The translations under genes and the position numbers were made by a program. Positions 26,599 to 51,926 of a stretch of 64,000 bases of DNA are shown piece after piece (within the stretch, counting starts at the first letter, position 1; every line of letters begins with the position of its first letter). Below the pieces are notes generated by a model. It was not told where the DNA came from, searched no databases, and saw only the letters and a list, made by a program, of their open reading frames with translations. This DNA comes from Rhea pennata. Taxonomy: Eukaryota > Chordata > Aves > Rheiformes > Rheidae. The stretch lies in NCBI RefSeq assembly GCF_028389875.1, contig NC_084663.1, forward strand, positions 16,878,666-16,942,665, given 5' to 3'.

Positions 26599-29500
26599 AT
26601 GGAAGAAGGAAAAGAAACAGTAGGACATTGCTCAAGTCACACAATTGAAGAAAAGTTGGGTATTTGCATAAGCAATGGTAGGTGGAAAACATGTTGAAAT
26701 ACACTCTAGTTGGTGTATCCCATATTAAAAATAAGACATTTAAGGTTGTTAGACCTTTTGTATGTGCTTTATAACATGTTCTGCATACTTCCTTCTTTGG
26801 ATGGGCTGCTATTGCTCTCCTCAGTGTCTCAAAGGCCTCCTCAAGACTTTGTGGAGTGCTTGTTAGAGCGTATGTAGTAGTGACATGAGGTCATCAGCCT
26901 CTCTTGAGTTCCTCTCTTCTATTTATTTGCTTGATTCAATTAATATTTAGTGTATATATTAGTTAACAAGAAAACAAGAAATTTTTCACATTAGGTCATG
27001 TTAATGTACTTTCCTGATCTGAACCAGGAAAGAACTGACTAATAAGACAACTGCCTTGTCATGCTGTCACTGACTATATATTCTCACTTTTTTGACTGGA
27101 GGCTGCTGATACTGCTCCCCCCAGTTAGCTCCCAAGTTCATATTATGGATGCTTAGAAACTAGTATCTTGTGCCTAGATCTTGCATGATATTTGGGTGTC
27201 TCATTGTGATGATTATGATCATATGCATAACTGGATCTTTGTAATTTCTTTGAACTAATAAATGCTGCAAGTTTTGTATTAACCGCTTAATAATTACAGC
27301 CTTCTTTGCCATCTGATATTAACCTCACAGAATTATCAAAGCATAATACAATATGCTTACAATTACTGTCAATTTTCATTGTGACAAAATCCTAATGGAA
27401 TTGTTATAGTTTCAGACTTTCCTCTTCTGACTGATGAAAAGTTTGATTTTGACCTTTCACTGTCACCTGCAAGGTGAGTTAAGTGTCTGCAGGTACGTAC
27501 ATCTTTAAAATACTGATAACTTAAACTCTTGACTGACTTATTTTTATTCGTAGTGGAAATGAAGATGAAGTTTTTATTGGACCTCTCGGACACAAAGAAA
27601 AATGTATTGCTGTCAGCATTGAAGCAACAAAAAGTGCTGAAAAAAAGATTGCATCTTCTGATGATAAACTTATGTGGAGCCCACTTACAGGAGAGAAATT
27701 TGTTGAAATTTTCAAGGAAGCTAATTTATTAGCACTGCAGATAGAGACTGTAAATAAGAACGAAGAGAACAAAGTAAGCCAGTCAGAAGAACAAGAAAAC
27801 AAGGTTACAGAAAAGTTTGTAGAAGACTCTATGTCAAAACTGAAAATACTGAGAAACAAAAATATAGAAAAAAGCCCCAGGGCTATTAAAAGGGAGACAT
27901 ACTGTGTAGGGGAGAGTCCAGTCTGTCAGCTGCCACCTTCTTTTCAGAAGAAATCAGATAACAAAATACAGGTTCTTCATACTCCTCCAAGCAGAAACCC
28001 TGTTAAAATTCATATATCTCCTAAAATTCCTGGCTCACCTCTGGCTCAAGACCAGAAAACTAAGGACAGAAATAAAAAGACTGACAAACTGCAAATGGCA
28101 AAGTCTTCATCTGCTTTTGGAAAAACCAAGTTGTTAACTGTAGAAAAGGTAAAGACAGATTCTGTACAACAATGTTTTCTTTAAACATGACCTTTAAGTT
28201 GCAGGAATTCTTAAACTGTCTACAAGTATTTATTAGTATACTTTAATCTTCTGATGTGTGTCTCTGCCTCTTAAGATAATCAAGCAGGAAAAAGTAAAAT
28301 TAAAGGGCTGACAAGTGCACAGAAAAGCCGAGGTAGATACTATGGTATATCAGCTGACTAATCTATTATGACAGTGTAGAGCATCTGCAGACAAGTTTCT
28401 CTTCTGTTATTTTCTTTTTTTGTTAGTATCATCACTTTCTGCTTCTGTTTCAATGTCTACTTTTTTTTAACTGATAAAATCATGGCAATTTTCTTGGTGG
28501 CTTACTCTGAAAGTGACTTTACTGTTAACTACTGCAAAAGGAGGAAAGGTAGGGGAAGAATTATTTTGGTAGGAAATTCTTTTAGTTCTGGTTCTTTCTA
28601 TACCTTACTTCCACTTCTAGACAGAATTGATTAGTTGTATATGATTCAAGATGTGGCTATGTGACAAACAAAGTGTGTTCTATGATAGCAGGCAAGCAGT
28701 TTGTGTTAGTGACCTGTGTACAAATCCCTGTTGTTAGAATATCTTACATATTTTGTTGTTTTTACCCCATATGACTTAGACTTCAGTGTGTACCTCAGAT
28801 ATTACTGAAAAATGTATCCTTGGTAACAATAATCAAATGAAAATGTTAATTTTTGAACAAAAGTCTAATTTCCCAATGTTTAAAGGAGTTCATTTTTGAC
28901 ATTTTTTCTTGATATGAGCAAGACATAGTGCTTTAGTCAAATTCTATCCTACCAGTCTACTTAGACAGCTTTGGATGATATAGTTAAATATTGTAATTCC
29001 TCACCCTTTGAAAAGTTTGAGTAAACCAAAAGAATATGCATTAAAGTAGTTTTAAGTTTTATGTTAACATAAAATTTGTGCTGATGAACTGTTGCTGCAG
29101 AACTGTCCTTAATTAGACTTATAATCATCTGAGTTAAAGCCTGTTCTAATTCTTAGCAAATACACTCCCTAGACTAAATTCTAAACTATTAGTCTAAAGA
29201 CCAGGGACTTGACTAGAGTTCAAAGGCTTCCTCATTGACTGTCTTAGTCTAACAATCAGCTTGTGCACAAACTTTTCAGTGGCTTCTAGAAATGCTGGTA
29301 GCTTTTAAAATGTTCTGTTGAAATTTACAGCCCAAACCAGCAAAACACAGTAGCATTTCTACAAAAAGAGACTTGAACAGTATGGGATCATCTGAGGATC
29401 TTATTTCTGATAAATCAAGCGCTGCTTCAGATGTCTTTGAGTCTTCATTCAGTGGCAGTTCCTCAATACAAGACAAAAGAGCCCTTCCTGCACCAAGTAA

Positions 29501-32500
29501 GGTAATGGCAAGCATTTTTTATTAAAAATAACCTTGATGACATTTCTGTAAAAGGAGAAAACTGAATATTGTTTACTTTCTAATTTAAAGTTGTACTTCT
29601 GTGTACAATGTATTCAACAGAAGTTGCGTCTTGTTCTGCAACTGCAGTTCTTGAATATGTTCCATGTCTGTAGCACAAAACATGTTTAAAAGCAACTGCA
29701 TAACATGTGGTGGGTTAACAATATTATCTTCATGTTGTTCAAGTGCTAGCCACAGAAAAGTGATTTGCCATTTTCTGCAGGAACTAGGAATTTTTGTCTG
29801 GTGAATTTTTGATGTCTGGTTGACGACTGTACCATATGAAAAGATTGCCATAACTTGCATGAAGGTAGAATATCTATAGCTGTTGAGGATGGTTTTGAAC
29901 CTTTAGACACTTTCTACTTCTATGCTGCATGCCACTTGTCACTTCATTTGTAGGAATGGAGGGGACCCTGTGAACAGGGGAGGCAGAGAATCCCTTTTGG
30001 ATAGGTCATTCGGAAGACTCAAATCATGCCTACATTCTGAGCCAGTGCCACTAGGAACCTAGAGTTGTAGTCTGCAAAATAGCAAGGGCTCTTAGCTGTT
30101 GCATCATCAAGTGGTTTTAGCCCTGTATGCCATTATTCTGCTTCAGGATGGGGTGATACATATTTTCAGCACGTCACTGGTTTATCTGAGGAGCCAGGTA
30201 ATTCTGTGATAGTGCTAAAAAAGCAGAGGGAAGAAGAGGACATGTGCTATATAGCAGAAGACAGTAGGAGACAAGTGGAACTTCTAGCATTAGATTTGGC
30301 CTGTGCCTACACTAATGGGAACTGGCTGTTGTATAGTCCGCCTCTCTGTAGAGATGCTTACTTGAATGTACCTGTTCACCCTCATGTGACTATGTAACCC
30401 TGCAGTCCTGAAAAGTAGCACAGTGCTGTGGTATGTGCTATGTGAATGGTGTTCATCTACCAAGAATGAGTCTGTATGCAGCTAACAGAAAATTGGAACA
30501 ATGTATTGTAAATCCTTTAGTATTGCCTTCTGAAATGTGACCTCTGAGGAGCACGTGTACTTGAATGAAGTTTTTGACTTTTTGCATTATTTAATACTGA
30601 CTGTTAGAAATTCCTTAGCTGAAATCTGTGATTTCTTTCTTATGAAGCGGTTTGATATAGGATCACTTCCTCAGCACTCTTGTAACTTTTAATGTGAAGA
30701 TAAATAGGATGCAGGAAGTCCATGCTCAAGTTTGTGGCAGGGATAAACTGTCAACATTCTAGATCTCTTGTTCAGTTCTGTATAATCAGATACTGTGAAC
30801 TGTTTCCATTATTTTTAAATGGTAGTCTGAGAAAAGACCTCAAAGGCATAAGCAAATAAGTGCAATGCTAAACAAGTCTAACATAAGAATGTTAAATGCC
30901 TCTTGCTTTTGAGTAAGCTGTATTCTCTGATTCAGTTTGGCTTAAAGAAGATGACAACACATCTGAAACCTCCTGGTGTTGCTAGCGGTATCACAAGAAA
31001 GACTACTACTTCATCATCATCGTCATCAGTTTCCAGCATGAACTCAAGCCTGAATTCAAGTTTGTCCATTTCTCCCATACACAAAAATGGTAATCACTTT
31101 TACAACAGATTTGTCTCATAAATCACAGTTTTTAAGTAGCTATGCTCTTGGATTGCAAATTTGTTTGGATGTTTGTCCAGTGCGTAAAAACAGAAAAATA
31201 TTTTAATGAAGAATAAGTTTTTAAGGGTTTTGTTTAACTTACATGGAAATAAATCTGAAATTTCTAGAGTTTGCAATAATTAAATTAATGTAATAGCCTG
31301 ATGCAGTGAAAAGTAAGCAATGCTTCAGGAAACATGATCTTGCTATATATACTCTTCTGTATAATAGCTGAGCATGTGAGCTTTTGAATGTTGTGGGTTT
31401 GTCTGACTCACTTGAAAAAACAAGCGAAAAACTGAACTACAGAAGGAAGATGGAAAGCCTATTTCCAAATTCTGGCTTTCTGTAAGCCCATTAAAAGGAT
31501 GGCTTTTACTCAAATTAAATTCAATATGGGGATATAATGGAGTATAGCTAAGGGGTTATAGTATAATCATAGAATCAGTAAGGTTGTAAGGGACCTCTGG
31601 AGATCATCTAGTCCAACCTCCCTGCTCAGCAGGGTCACCTACAGCATGTTAGACAGGATTGCATTCACGCGGGTTTTGACTTATCTCCAGAGAAGGAGAC
31701 TTCACAACCTCTCTGGGCAACCCGTGCCAGTGCTCCGTCACTCTCAAATCCACTTGACTGTTTCAGTAAGCCTTAAAGGGTTGGGAAAATAGTTTTCTAA
31801 AATGCTGACAAGATGTAAGCATTGTATTCTTGCATGTCTAACAAAATAAAAATTGAGTGTCTTGATATCATGTATTTGTTTCTGGACAGGGCCTAATGAG
31901 GTATTAATAAATGCTAAGGCATAGTAGGAACTTATTAATCTTACTAGACACTTTTTCCTATCCTGTATTACTAATGAAAGTTAACTACAAAATGACTAAA
32001 AATAAGAACCATACTGAAAATTGAGAAAAGCAGTTATGTGATAGATCAGCATATGGTATTGATGAGAGTAATTTGAGCTATTATCCACTTAAATGCCAGT
32101 ATAAGGGAACAAAGCCAACAATGCTGCGAGAAAATGTTGAAAGTGTAACCTGAATATGCAAGTTGTTCTGGTGTTTGTTCCTAGCAGAATGTTTTTTGAC
32201 TTGACTGCAGTAATTTAGTATGTTGGTGAGGGGATTGCCTAAAATAGACAGAATTACTTGAACTTGAGAGTGTATTTTCAGTAGTTGTATATGTTCTCCT
32301 TAAAGTTCAGTGCTAAATTGCTTCTTTCTGTATTTCTCGTATGAGCTTAGTTATTTGCTTATTCAAACACTTAACAATAAGCAGTCATCTGGAAACTAAC
32401 TCAGCTTTTTATTTCAGGTAAATCAAGTATATCTTCAAAAGCTTGTGTGAGTGGCTCTAAACATTCATCTAATACAAATAGGCCAGCCCTGGTCAGGCCT

Positions 32501-35500
32501 ACCAGAGTGTCATCTCTGCAGGCTGCCAACACTGAGAGATCTGGCAAGCAAACAAGATCAGCTAGTACTCCAAAAATATCTAGTGCTGTAAGCTTAGCCA
32601 ACTCTTCAGCTTCTGCAACATCATCTGAGGCTCTAGGCAGTGGAATTCACAGGCTTAGTTCTGTTCCCAGTCTCCAGAAGCTATGTCAGCAAAATAAAGA
32701 TGGAAGTGCAGCAAAAGCAAGCTTGTGCCTAAAGCCCAAGACTAGAGTTCTGTCTGTTCCTACAAGTCAAATTAAGGTTCCAGCAAAGAGTGGAGGTAAA
32801 CACATATTACATGACCTGTCTCCTGATAATTTGGCTAATAATATCAAATATTTCTTTGAATGCTTGTCACTTGTGTTATTAAACTTCCGTCCAGCTCTTG
32901 GAAGCACTGAGTAATTTAACTGAAGTGTATCTGTAGTTGTAAAATGATTGCGTGGATAACAATTAACACTAAATACCTTTATCTTCAGGTACAACTCCGG
33001 ACAAATCAGCACCGAAAGCAACACCATCTCTTGGGTTAACATTTTGTAGCACACTTGGAAGGTATGGCGCATAACTGAAAGTTGAGTATGCTGAGGCATA
33101 TTTTTCTTTTGAGTGTAACACAACTGATTGTAACAACAGTCTTTAAAAGTTATAACTTCCTTGAAAATAAGTTTCTCTAGTGCCTGAAGACTTCTAGATC
33201 CTCTTAATCTCAGTGTGTGCTCTTAACTAGTTCTGAAAAATCAAAACACTATTTGATAGCTGTCTGCTCTTTCTGCAGGTTAAGCAGTATTAAGGCTTAT
33301 TGAGATTAAAAAAAAAAAAATCTTCAGAAGAATAGTCTTTGCAATGTTAAACAGACCAGCATCGTTCATGATAGCATAGTAGGGTCTTTATTTCATTAGA
33401 AATTTTGTCGACTCCATGAACCCCATTCCATTTTTGACCAAAGGCAAACTGACCTCTACTGTCTGGTAGAATTGTTTGAACAGTATTGTTTGTAGAAGCT
33501 TTTGGCTAATGCAAATTTTATGTTCCTCTTTTAGTGCCATGGCAGTCAGCACTCCTGTGAAACATCCAGAAGATGGGGTGTCTCAGAATTCTTCTTTTCG
33601 TGAGTGGTCTGTTTCAATGACTCCTGCCAGTTTAAAACAGTCTGCCTTACCTACACCCATCCGTCGAATCTCAGGATTTCCAGCAGTGACTCCTAAAACT
33701 ACACCAAGGGTGGCAGTTTCTCCACATCTTGCATCTGTTCACCGAAGTTTCAGCCTATCTACCAAAAAGACTCTTACAGCTGGGTAGGCCAGAACCCCCA
33801 AAATGAAATGAGTATTTCAGGCAAACTGGTCTAAACTAAATTTGATAGAGACTTTAAAGTTCCAAGCACTTCCCCTAAATGTTAGAATGGAATGCTTGAG
33901 CATTTAGATACTGTATTGCTTCAGTGTGGATTTATATCTTGTGATTAACAAAATGCTATAAGCTGTGCTAAGATGAGTCAACATGTGGCATTAAAAAGTT
34001 TACTTGCATTTCTTTAGCTAGGGTGCAGCTTAATTTTTATCTGATGCTCAGATTAAAAACAGGTGGATTTGAAGCCAACATAGTTCTACTATTGCCTTTT
34101 GAGGGGAAGTAGTTACTTAAAACCAGTAGTACTCTTGCCTATGTTTTATGATATTGCCAATGCTTTGGTGAAGTGATACATTGTTAAAGGTTGACTGAAC
34201 TTTATCTTCTGAGCAGCTTTACCTATGTTTCATTTGAAATAATATCTTGAACTGTGGTGGAATCCTGTTAACTAAGTTTTCTGTGGAGATTACTGCCTCC
34301 TTCATATCATCAGCCCAACATCTTTTCACAAGCATCAGATGTGCATATGTATGCTTGTTTAAAGGCTTGTGGAGGTCTACAGAGGGTTAACAGAAAGTAA
34401 TTATAGACTGCTTAATACATAGTGATCCTTAGTATTAAGGCAGGCATGATGCATACCTAGGAAATATGTCCTAAATGTTTCCTTGAGAGAAAAGAATATT
34501 TTGGACACTTAGAATTTAACAATTACTCTTTCCACAATGACTTTTAATATCATACTAACAAGTTTTCAACTCCTGCTCTTCTAGCTGGTCCTTGTACTTA
34601 CACTCAGCTGGGATTGAAGTGGGTTGCTCAGTAATATGAAATATCAATTCTAGTCTGCTAGCTTCTTAAAAGTACAAAAAAATGAAGCCACATGTTTGTG
34701 TCCATTTAAGATTAAATACTTCTCAACCTTGAAATCATTAGCTGATTTCTTTGCCTATATAGTCTATAAACTTATTGCACCCTGAAGGTATGCTGCAGGT
34801 AACTAGTGTGCTTTTAGATCAGAATATGGGAAGCCTTTTAGTCTTAAGACATGAGATAAAAAGGAAATAAGGAGAAAATGAAGTTAAGGTATTGTAGCTT
34901 TTTAGCACGGATTGTTTAACTTTGGCTTGTCTATCTTTAATACTTCATGCTGGTTGAAGTATTCAATTACTGCCAATATCCTTTTCCTCAGATCTAAGCA
35001 GACAAAAGAGACTAAGACACAGATATCTTCAGAAGATGATATATCTCCTCCACCTGTGCTACCTCTTACACTTGACTTTTCACCAGAAAAGACTACAGAA
35101 ATAGGTGAATTAAAAGAGGCTGGCGTACAAGATCAGCTGGCTAATGAGAGACAAACTAATGAGGTAAGAAAAGAGAATCCATTTTTCTACATAACTAAGT
35201 GAACTGAGTATATATGAATTATTTTCTACTCATCCCTCAATTTGACATACTTAAGTACATGCAAACTAAAATATGCAGTTAAAATAGGTTAGATCTGAGT
35301 GTGTGTGTGCACCCTCTAGTGCCTCTTTTCAGTACTGAAATTCTTTGCTGTTTCTGCTAGATGCTGATCTCCAAGTAAATAGTCAAAATACTTGCAGATT
35401 TTGTATTAAGCTTAGTTTTGGACATTTTCTGTGAAATCCTTATGGATTTAGTCAAAAAAGCAGTGTCATAAAGCAGTTTCTATTGCAGTCAGGAAGTAAG

Positions 35501-37543
35501 CTGTCTTCTGAAAAATGCACTGCTATGGAGAATTTCAGTCTTTCAGTTTGTAGCTTTCTTTCTGACCAGTAGCAGTGCAAATCCTCAGATAATTAATGAG
35601 CATTAAACCCAAAAGCCCATGTAACAACAGAAGTTAACTTTTACAGACTTAGTCCAGCAAAGATTTTATTTTCCTCTCTCCCAAGGTGGCTTCAGGCTGA
35701 AAACTAGCACTAATGCACATTAAGGGGAAAAAATAGAATAAGTAGTTCTAAAGAGATTTTTTTTAATCTTCATTGGCTATTTCTATATATTAATGTACAG
35801 AATTAACTCTCTAGATGAGTTAATTGATATATTGTTGCATCAATGTTTCGTGTATTAGCCTTTGTAATGACACACTTGGGGTAACTGTTACAAAATTGCT
35901 TAATACATGCATAGAATAATTCAACTGGATGAAAATGTAACTAAAGCTTGCAGTGCTAAAAAAATATTTACATGGCAGAGTAACATTGTGCTATAATTGG
36001 TAAGTAATGTAAACATAATACACTGTTTTAAACTTGATTATAGCTTTAAGTGATAGTGTTCTGTTTCAAGGAACTTTTTACCTGTCTCACTGCGTTTACC
36101 CTATTTGTGATGCCAGCCATTTGTAGAACAAAAACTGAGTTTGTACATGGTACACAAACAATTCTGCAAGAAAAATCCTCAATCTGTAAACCAAAGGTGT
36201 CTTGTGATTTTTAGTTTTACAAGCTAAGTTGACTTCACAGTGAACAGAGGAAGAACCAACTTTTTTCCTTTATGTTTTAGATCTTACTAGTAGATTTTGG
36301 AATAGATAAATCTCTCCCTAAATCTCTCCCTCCTACTTTGGAATGTGAAAATAGACCTCTGATTGATCTTTCCAATACTCCTGAATTGAATAAGACTATT
36401 CCTCTAAAGCCTACTCTCTCAGGACAGGTAAAGGTAAGTTATATTCCAGTTTTCTGGAAACAATTGGAGCAAATATGTAAATAAAGATGTCATCTGGCTG
36501 CGTGTACTCGCCTGCAACACAGCGCAATGGTTCTTCAAGAATTATTTAATACTAGCACATTTTTCAATATGATACTACATACAAAGCTATCCTTAAGTAA
36601 AGAAAACAGGAACTACTAAGCTCTTAAGTAAAGAGAATGTGATGTTTAAAGACAATGTGCACTGAACTACATCTGAGGGAGCAATTTGCAAATAAAAAGG
36701 GGATAGAGTGGGGAAAGAGTACTGGTTTAAGTATTTGTTGAAGAAACTGTTTCTGAAGCAGGAGGTGAATGCTGTCTTCACTTCACTAGTCATGGTGAAT
36801 CTTGTTTTCCTTTTCTTGTGAATTTTTAGTTCTTGACAGCAGCAGACCATTTTCAGCAAAAAGCAAGACTGTCTCTGCTCTGATTAACTGACCTCATACT
36901 CCCCTCCCTAGCTGAAAGATGAATGTTGGAACTCATTTCAAATTTGAGTATTTATAGGCAGATGTTTTTCTTATGCTAGTGGTTTGAAGGTGGACTATTC
37001 TAGATGTTTTTGGATGAAGGGTGGTAACTGAGGGCATTGCCTCTGATAACACTGAATTGATCCCAACCACATTTAATACCAGGCCATTATAAGTATCACA
37101 AAAGCCTGATTTTCAGAGATACATTTAGAGGAGTTCAGAATTGCTGTGCCCTTCCTGGATGGTAGTGCCAGTGCCACTAGTGCCACTGGCATACCAATGA
37201 AACGTAAATGACCAAAAGGCTTTTCTTAAAATTCGGTATCTCTATGCTCACCAGAAGTTTGTGTTTGTCAAAGGATGAGCTTGATCTTTAAAAGTTTGGA
37301 TATAAATGCTGTGTGGTGCTTATAGCTGTCTTCTGGATATTAACTGGAATCCTAAACTTTATTAAAATAAAAATTGAAGATTGTGCTACTAGAAATTGTC
37401 ACCATTAATAGTTATGTGCAGTAGCTGACTATGATTGCTAAATCTTATTTTTCTTTCAGCTAATTGATTTGAGTTCTCCTCTTATCACTCTGAGTCCTGA
37501 TATAAACAAAGAAAATCTGGATTCCCCTCTACTGAAGTTCTAA
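26599..37543 (+). CDS. GTSE1: GTSE1, G2 and S phase-expressed protein 1
   Basis: GTSE1 is a microtubule-associated, mitotic protein that binds clathrin and restrains MCAK, and also promotes p53 export and turnover after G2. Eleven coding exons: 26599-26677, 27410-27473, 27554-28148, 29331-29501, 30936-31089, 32418-32795, 32989-33061, 33535-33783, 34992-35163, 36281-36427 and 37460-37543. The product is 721 residues, close to the roughly 720 of human. Diagnostic stretches are DFPLLTDEKFDFDLSLSP (about residues 29-46), GPLGHKEK, WSPLTGEKFVEIFKEANLLAL, SALPTPIRRISGFPAVTPKT and the C-terminus KENLDSPLLKF. The middle is serine-rich and disordered-looking. LIDL motifs at about 672-675 and 695-698 match the clathrin-binding type. 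The ATG exon has its own acceptor (cag at 26591-26593), so a 5' UTR exon lies upstream. Exon 10 has two in-frame donors. A CR1 fragment sits in the intron before 32418. The reading frame is intact. Confidence 0.97.
31566..31750 (-). mobile_element. CR1 LINE 3' fragment
   Basis: Begins with ATCATAGAATCAG, the reverse complement of the CR1 terminal repeat, followed by GTTGTAAGGGACCTCTGGAG and ATCTAGTCCAACCTCCCTGC, standard CR1 3' UTR sequence read backwards. It is about 185 bases, strongly 5'-truncated, in the GTSE1 intron between 31089 and 32418 and antisense to the gene. Confidence 0.92.
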
Positions 37544-37843
37544 TTTTGAGTGAAATGAAGAATTCTTGGCATCTGTCATATGTAAGGATTTGCCTTTCAC
37601 TCATACTGCTTTATGAAGATGGCTATGGAGTATCTGAACCGTAACAACAGAATTATCACAGTCCTGATACAGTCAAACTGAGTTTGATTTAATGCTCTTT
37701 GCATGGATATGCCACAATGGATGTATTTAAACTTTGCTCTGAGGCAAAAAGGGATATTCTCTCTACTGGAAGCCAGTCTTTTTTTTTCTTCCTACAGATT
37801 ATCCTTTGTCTCATCCACTGAGTGCAACAAAGATTGAATTTAA

Positions 37844-37849
37844 AATAAA
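37844..37849 (+). terminator. GTSE1: GTSE1 poly(A) signal
   Basis: AATAAA about 300 bases after the GTSE1 stop codon. Further AATAAA hexamers at 38005-38010 and 38897-38902 could give longer 3' UTRs. Confidence 0.5.
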
Positions 37850-38010
37850 TGGATTGTTTAATTAAACTGTAAAAATTGTTGTACAAAGTGGAAGCCTTTT
37901 ACTACAAGTTTCAGTTAAGCTATTTTAGTATTTCACTAATGAATCCTAAGGTGTAGTTAAAGGTAGTGGAACCTTGTTTATACAAAAAGTACAGCAAGTC
38001 TGGAAATAAA

Positions 38011-39960
38011 TTCTTTACTGTTGAATGCCAGTGGAATACACTAATAGCAGTAGCTGAATTTGTGTAACTAAAAGGAGAAAGCCTGATAGTTTGGTCTTGA
38101 ACTTTGAAGGTTCAATTTGAACCTTTTCTCTATCAAAGAACAAAAATATCTCTGAATCTTTCTTACCTGACAGCCTGCCACACTGTCATAATTGAGTTAG
38201 GGTGTGATGTACTATACAGGTTTTAAAGAAGTGAATGGAAACAAAAATGGACACTGTAGGAGAAGCCATAAACTGTTGAAGTGACAAGTCTGTCTTTGGA
38301 GACTGGAGGCTTCTGCTGTGTGTATTAACTTAAATATATTTAATTCATGAAACTTAGCAAGAGATGGAAGTAGACTTTGAATAGAATTCATTCAAAAAGT
38401 GGTGGAACTTTAAAGCTCTACTATTAAATATTTAACTGAAGAAATGTTCAGCGGAGTTCATCAAACATGTTTTGATGTTGAAGAGGGCTTTTTCTGAAGG
38501 TACTTGCCTACTTCCCAGTATAGTTGCCATTTCAATGGTTATTGCAGCATTAGACTTATGAAACAAGGCCAGGTCTTCTGAGTCGGGGAAATAACCATGT
38601 TACCTGCTTTTGCTAAATAGGAGCCATACTAATATGGAATTTGTTTACTTTGCTTCCTCCTGTTTTCTTTACATGAACAGCAAGATGACTTCAAAGCATT
38701 TATGAAAATTTTACTCACAAGCTGATGCTGTGCAGTCAAAAGCAGTACTCAGAATAGGTCTTCTGCTAGACTTGAAACAAGGGAGAACTGAATTCTTCCA
38801 TATATCATTCTAAATGTAAGCAAAATGAAAGATTGAAAGTCAAAAACTTGTTCTTCTTTAGTAGTGTATTTGTGATTTCTTTAAATGGAGTGAACAAATA
38901 AACAGATTTAAGCCCTGTGTGTCAAGAACTTGTAAGAGTACTACACATTCCATACACTTACAAAATTAAATTTTCTCATTTGGTATTTTTCAGCAAACAG
39001 TAGGTCAAAATCCCATTTTCAAGCATGACCGTGACAACTTAAGAGAAAGTAGTTTACCAGTGGTTTTGACTAGCTTGTGTTCTAGTAGCTAGAACTCAGC
39101 TGAACAGTTCTGAGATCTCCTGCCTGTATTGATTATTAACCCCACTGTCTAAACTCCAGTTATAACTAGACATAGATATGTCTTTGAGGATGTGTAATTC
39201 AGTTGCCCAAACATTTTGTCTGGTGCCCCTAGAAATGCAGCGAGTCCAGGACATCTGCGTGAGGCTGGTTGGTGCTGCACACCCCTATGGGCAGCAGCAG
39301 CTGGAGGCAGGTAGAGTGCACTTGAGCACATTAAGTGATAATAAGCAGGCAGCAATCAGAGCTACACGATGTAGCTTCAGAGCTTAATGTTCAGACTGAG
39401 TTTAACTGGTCTGTGTGCAATATGGTTCATATGCTGCTGATGATGAAAGGTTGACAGGTTAGAGCACTCTGAATGTGTTTAACTGTGCTAGTCGACCTGA
39501 AGGAGGGTCTGAAAGCTTGTCTGATTCTTTCACCTGGCTTGTGGTTTAAGTGGTGTATTGCCTCTGCTGCACAACCCCTATCCTGCCTCTTCAGGCACTG
39601 AATGAATTCCGCTACGAGAATCATGCAGTCTGCTAATGCAAAACAAGCAATTAGAGTTTAATAACTTGGTTAATCATGCAGTGAAAAAAAAAAAACCCCA
39701 AATTAATGTGCATTTAGTATTTGTTGGTATATGCTTTTTATAAGCTATGATATGATAGAAGATAGGTGTTCATGCTACTTGCAGTGCTGTATTAAGAAGT
39801 AGGTCTTCCCCTGTGCATGTGTCTGGTTCTATGTTCTTCTGTAAGTTCCTTCAAACATCTACACTGAAATCTGACTTTTTTGGGGGTTAACATCTAGATT
39901 ACTTCTGTGTTTTGGAGTATTTTTTTTAATAAATATCGGCACACTTTAAAACATCGAGAT
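38011..39960. other. GTSE1-TRMU intergenic stretch
   Basis: About 2 kb with no recognisable exon; some may be alternative GTSE1 3' UTR. A somewhat GC-richer patch at about 39180-39620 holds short ORFs on both strands that match nothing I know. A 12-base A-run lies near 39685. Confidence 0.45.
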
Positions 39961-40265
39961 GTGATATCGGCCGTTGCTCCTGCTACCAGGCCCGCAACTT
40001 GGCCTGTTGCCCCAGCCGTGCTCCCTGGGCTGGGACGTGCCGAGGGGCTGGCGGCGGGAGGCGCCGCTGCTCCCCCGCCGCGGAGGCCGGGGCCTGCCGC
40101 ACCGGGCCGTAGGGCCGCGGCCCGGCCGGCGCCGCCGCCGCCGCTGCTGGCCCGCTCCGCCCCGCTCCGCCCGCGCGGCCTCTCCCGGCGGCGGAACCCT
40201 CCGCGGGGGCACGCGCTTCCCGCCGAGCCCTGCGCCGCGCTGCGCCGCGCGCCCGGCGCCGCCGG

Positions 40266-40324
40266 CCGGAAGAGGCGAGCGGAAGCGTCCGTCGCTGCAG
40301 CCGTTCCGCCGCGGCGGCGGCGCC
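40266..40324 (+). promoter_or_regulatory. TRMU: TRMU proximal promoter with ETS-type sites
   Basis: CCGGAAG at 40266-40272 and CGGAAG at 40280-40285 lie 40-60 bases before the TRMU ATG. These are ETS/GABP-type cores, common at promoters of nuclear genes for mitochondrial proteins. There is no TATA box. Confidence 0.45.
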
Positions 40325-51876
<11,552 letters not shown>

Positions 51877-51926
51877 CATGTAAATTTATTTGCTGATGGA
51901 CTTTGGAGAATTTGTAGCCTGAGAAT

